Notes under the pieces: generated by a model | Told to the model about the DNA's origin: nothing | Seen by the model: only the letters and a program-made list of their open reading frames with translations | The model's database searches: none | Shown: positions 5,722-6,971 of the stretch, one piece after another | Numbering within the stretch: the first letter of the stretch is position 1 | Layout of the letters: each line of letters starts with the position of its first letter | Program-made: the position numbers and the translations under genes | NCBI GenBank assembly: GCA_036398215.1 | Contig: DASWHK010000134.1 | Location: 1 to 6,971, forward strand | Direction of reading: 5' to 3' | DNA: 6,971 bases | From: DASWHK01 sp036398215 | GTDB lineage: Bacteria > Acidobacteriota > UBA890

Positions 5722-6486
5722 ATGCATGCTGCGGAAGCACCGCTGCGCCCGTCGCAGGGACCATCCCCCATCCGGCTCTCGGTCGTCATCCCGATCCACG
5801 ACGAGGCGCCGAACATCGAGGCGTTGCTCGCGGAGATCGATGCCAGCCTCGGCGAAACGGATTTCGAGGTCATCTGCGTGAACGACGGCTCCACCGACGG
5901 CACGGCGGCAGTCCTGGAGGCCGCGCGGCGGCGGTTCGTTTGGCTCCGCTGCCTGGCGCACCGCGAGCGTTACGGGCAGAGCTACGCGATGCGATCGGGG
6001 GTGCGCGCCGCCCGGGCCCCGGTCGTCGCGACGCTCGACGGCGACGGCCAGAACGATCCCGCCGACCTGCCGCCCCTGCTTACCGCCTTCGAGGCGCTGG
6101 GCGCCGGCGCCGGGCCGCGGCTGGCGATCGGCTGGCGCCGCGACCGCAAGGACTCGGCGCTGCGCAAGCTCGCCGGCAGGGTCGCCAACGCCGTGCGCGG
6201 CAAGCTGCTGGGGGACCCCTGCCCGGACAGCGGCTGCGGCCTGCGGGTGTTCGAGCGCGACGCCTTTCTCGAGCTGCCGTTCTTCGACCACATGCACCGC
6301 TTCCTCCCCACCCTGATCGTCCACGCCGGCGGCCGTATCGCCGTGGTCCCGGTCAAGCACCGGCCGCGGGCCGGCGGCCGCTCCAAGTACGGGATCAACG
6401 ATCGGCTATGGGTGGGGATCTTCGACCTGCTCGGCGTCCTGTGGCTGAAGCGACGGACGCGGGTGACCGAGGTCGACGAGGTCTGA
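5722..6486 (+). CDS. Family 2 glycosyltransferase, polyprenyl-phosphate sugar transferase type
   Basis: This 254-residue GT-A protein resembles dolichol/undecaprenyl-phosphate glycosyltransferases (DPM1-, ArnC- and GtrB-like), which move a sugar from a nucleotide donor to a lipid phosphate at the inner face of the membrane. Motifs in order are VVIPIHDE (21-28), VNDGSTDGT (53-61, nucleotide-binding D55), and the D-x-D metal site D106-G-D108 in DGDGQNDPADLP. Next come a basic RRDRKD stretch (139-144), the acceptor-region P-D-S-G-C-G-L-R-V-F (168-177), and the late R-x-x-x-G-G-R-S-K-Y-G-I motif (about 214-225). A short hydrophobic segment, VGIFDLLGVLWL (231-242), ends the chain; the paired C-terminal membrane helices of ArnC/GtrB are absent. 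The ATG at 5722 has no clear ribosome binding site. It may be co-transcribed with the propeller gene 69 bases upstream. Donor sugar and acceptor unknown. Confidence 0.9.
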   Translation: MHAAEAPLRPSQGPSPIRLSVVIPIHDEAPNIEALLAEIDASLGETDFEVICVNDGSTDGTAAVLEAARRRFVWLRCLAHRERYGQSYAMRSGVRAARAPVVATLDGDGQNDPADLPPLLTAFEALGAGAGPRLAIGWRRDRKDSALRKLAGRVANAVRGKLLGDPCPDSGCGLRVFERDAFLELPFFDHMHRFLPTLIVHAGGRIAVVPVKHRPRAGGRSKYGINDRLWVGIFDLLGVLWLKRRTRVTEVDEV

Positions 6487-6971
6487 TCCGGGCACCGCCT
6501 CGTCCCACCAGCGCAGCCATTCGGCGAGCACCAGCAGGGCCCACAACGCCCGCGCCCGGTCGGCTTGGCGCGACAGGTGCTGCTCGAGCAACGCCACCGC
6601 TGCGGGCGTCCGGATGCCGGCTTCGGCGAGGATGCCGGACGCGAGGTGGCCGCGGGCCCAGTCCTCGAGCGGCCCGCGCAGCCAGGCGCTCAGCGGCACC
6701 GACAGGCCGCGCTTGCGCCGGTGGACGATCGAGCGCGGCAGGTAGCGCTCGGCGTAGCGCTTGAGGAACACCTTGGTGCGAACGCCGCGGACCCGCGCCG
6801 CCGGAGGCAAGCGGGCGGCGAGCTCCATGACCTGCCGGTCGAGGAAGGGCGCCCTTGGCTCCAGCGCCCAGGCCATCGAGGCGCGGTCGGCCTTGGTCAG
6901 CAGGCCCTCGGCGAGGTAGTTCTCGAGGTCGTGGCGCTGCAGGGTGGCGAGCAGGTCTTCGTCGGGTGCCG
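6406..6971 (-). CDS. Asparagine synthetase-type glutamine amidotransferase, C-terminal part (5' end outside window)
   Basis: The minus-strand frame is open from the window edge to TAG at 6406-6408, giving 187 residues. They begin inside the ATP-pyrophosphatase (synthetase) domain. The block YLAEGLLTKADRAS-M-AWALEPRAPFLD is the conserved 'K-x-D-x-x-S-M...E-x-R-x-P-F-L-D' signature. It is followed by K-V-F-L-K-R-Y, then LPRSIVHRRKRGLSVPLSAWL, matching the conserved R-x-K-x-G-x-x-x-P-x-x-x-W of AsnB-like proteins, and a final ALWALLVLAEWLRWW helix. Full-length members also carry an N-terminal class II glutaminase domain and an SGGLDS loop, both outside the window. The last ~30 residues are a non-conserved tail lying over the end of the glycosyltransferase gene. 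Beside a glycosyltransferase, such proteins are often part of surface polysaccharide loci, amidating a sugar acid or peptide; true asparagine synthesis is equally possible. Confidence 0.92.
   Translation of the reverse strand, partial: APDEDLLATLQRHDLENYLAEGLLTKADRASMAWALEPRAPFLDRQVMELAARLPPAARVRGVRTKVFLKRYAERYLPRSIVHRRKRGLSVPLSAWLRGPLEDWARGHLASGILAEAGIRTPAAVALLEQHLSRQADRARALWALLVLAEWLRWWDEAVPGSDLVDLGHPRPSLQPQDAEQVEDPHP

Overview
This is a very G+C-rich, densely coded bacterial segment. It carries six protein genes, two of them cut by the window edges, and no RNA genes, CRISPR arrays or insertion sequences that I can see. Exported beta-propeller proteins of the choice-of-anchor B family and a zinc-finger anti-sigma factor suggest a high-GC Gram-negative lineage, such as Acidobacteriota, Myxococcota or marine Proteobacteria. 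Nothing here fixes the phylum.

Layout. (1) Bases 1-696, plus strand: the 3' part of a membrane anti-sigma-like protein. It has an HxxxCxxC zinc-finger half-site, one transmembrane helix and a TPR-like extracytoplasmic tail. (2) Bases 697-838: a convergent gap holding a 10-bp inverted repeat, a possible terminator. (3) Bases 839-2747, minus strand: a two-gene unit encoding a fumarylacetoacetate hydrolase (FAH) family enzyme followed by an ornithine cyclodeaminase/mu-crystallin family NAD(P)-dependent enzyme. (4) Bases 2748-3156: a 409-bp divergent intergenic region with two short tetraloop hairpins and weak promoter candidates. (5) Bases 3157-5652, plus strand: a large exported protein with seven FG-GAP-type repeats followed by a choice-of-anchor B domain. 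I count seven blade periods in each half. (6) Bases 5722-6486, plus strand: a family 2 glycosyltransferase resembling polyprenyl-phosphate sugar transferases. (7) Bases 6406-6971, minus strand: the C-terminal part of an asparagine synthetase-type amidotransferase, whose 3' end overlaps the glycosyltransferase gene by 81 bp.

How the genes may work together. The FAH and cyclodeaminase-family genes look like a small catabolic operon, with one enzyme acting on a 2-keto/acylpyruvate-type substrate and the other on an amino/imino acid. The glycosyltransferase and the amidotransferase would fit a cell-surface glycan locus continuing to the right. The propeller protein is probably periplasmic or secreted, and its ligand is unknown. 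No clearly new defence or mobile system is visible. The most interesting object is the double-propeller protein, with one histidine per blade in four consecutive blades of its C-terminal half.
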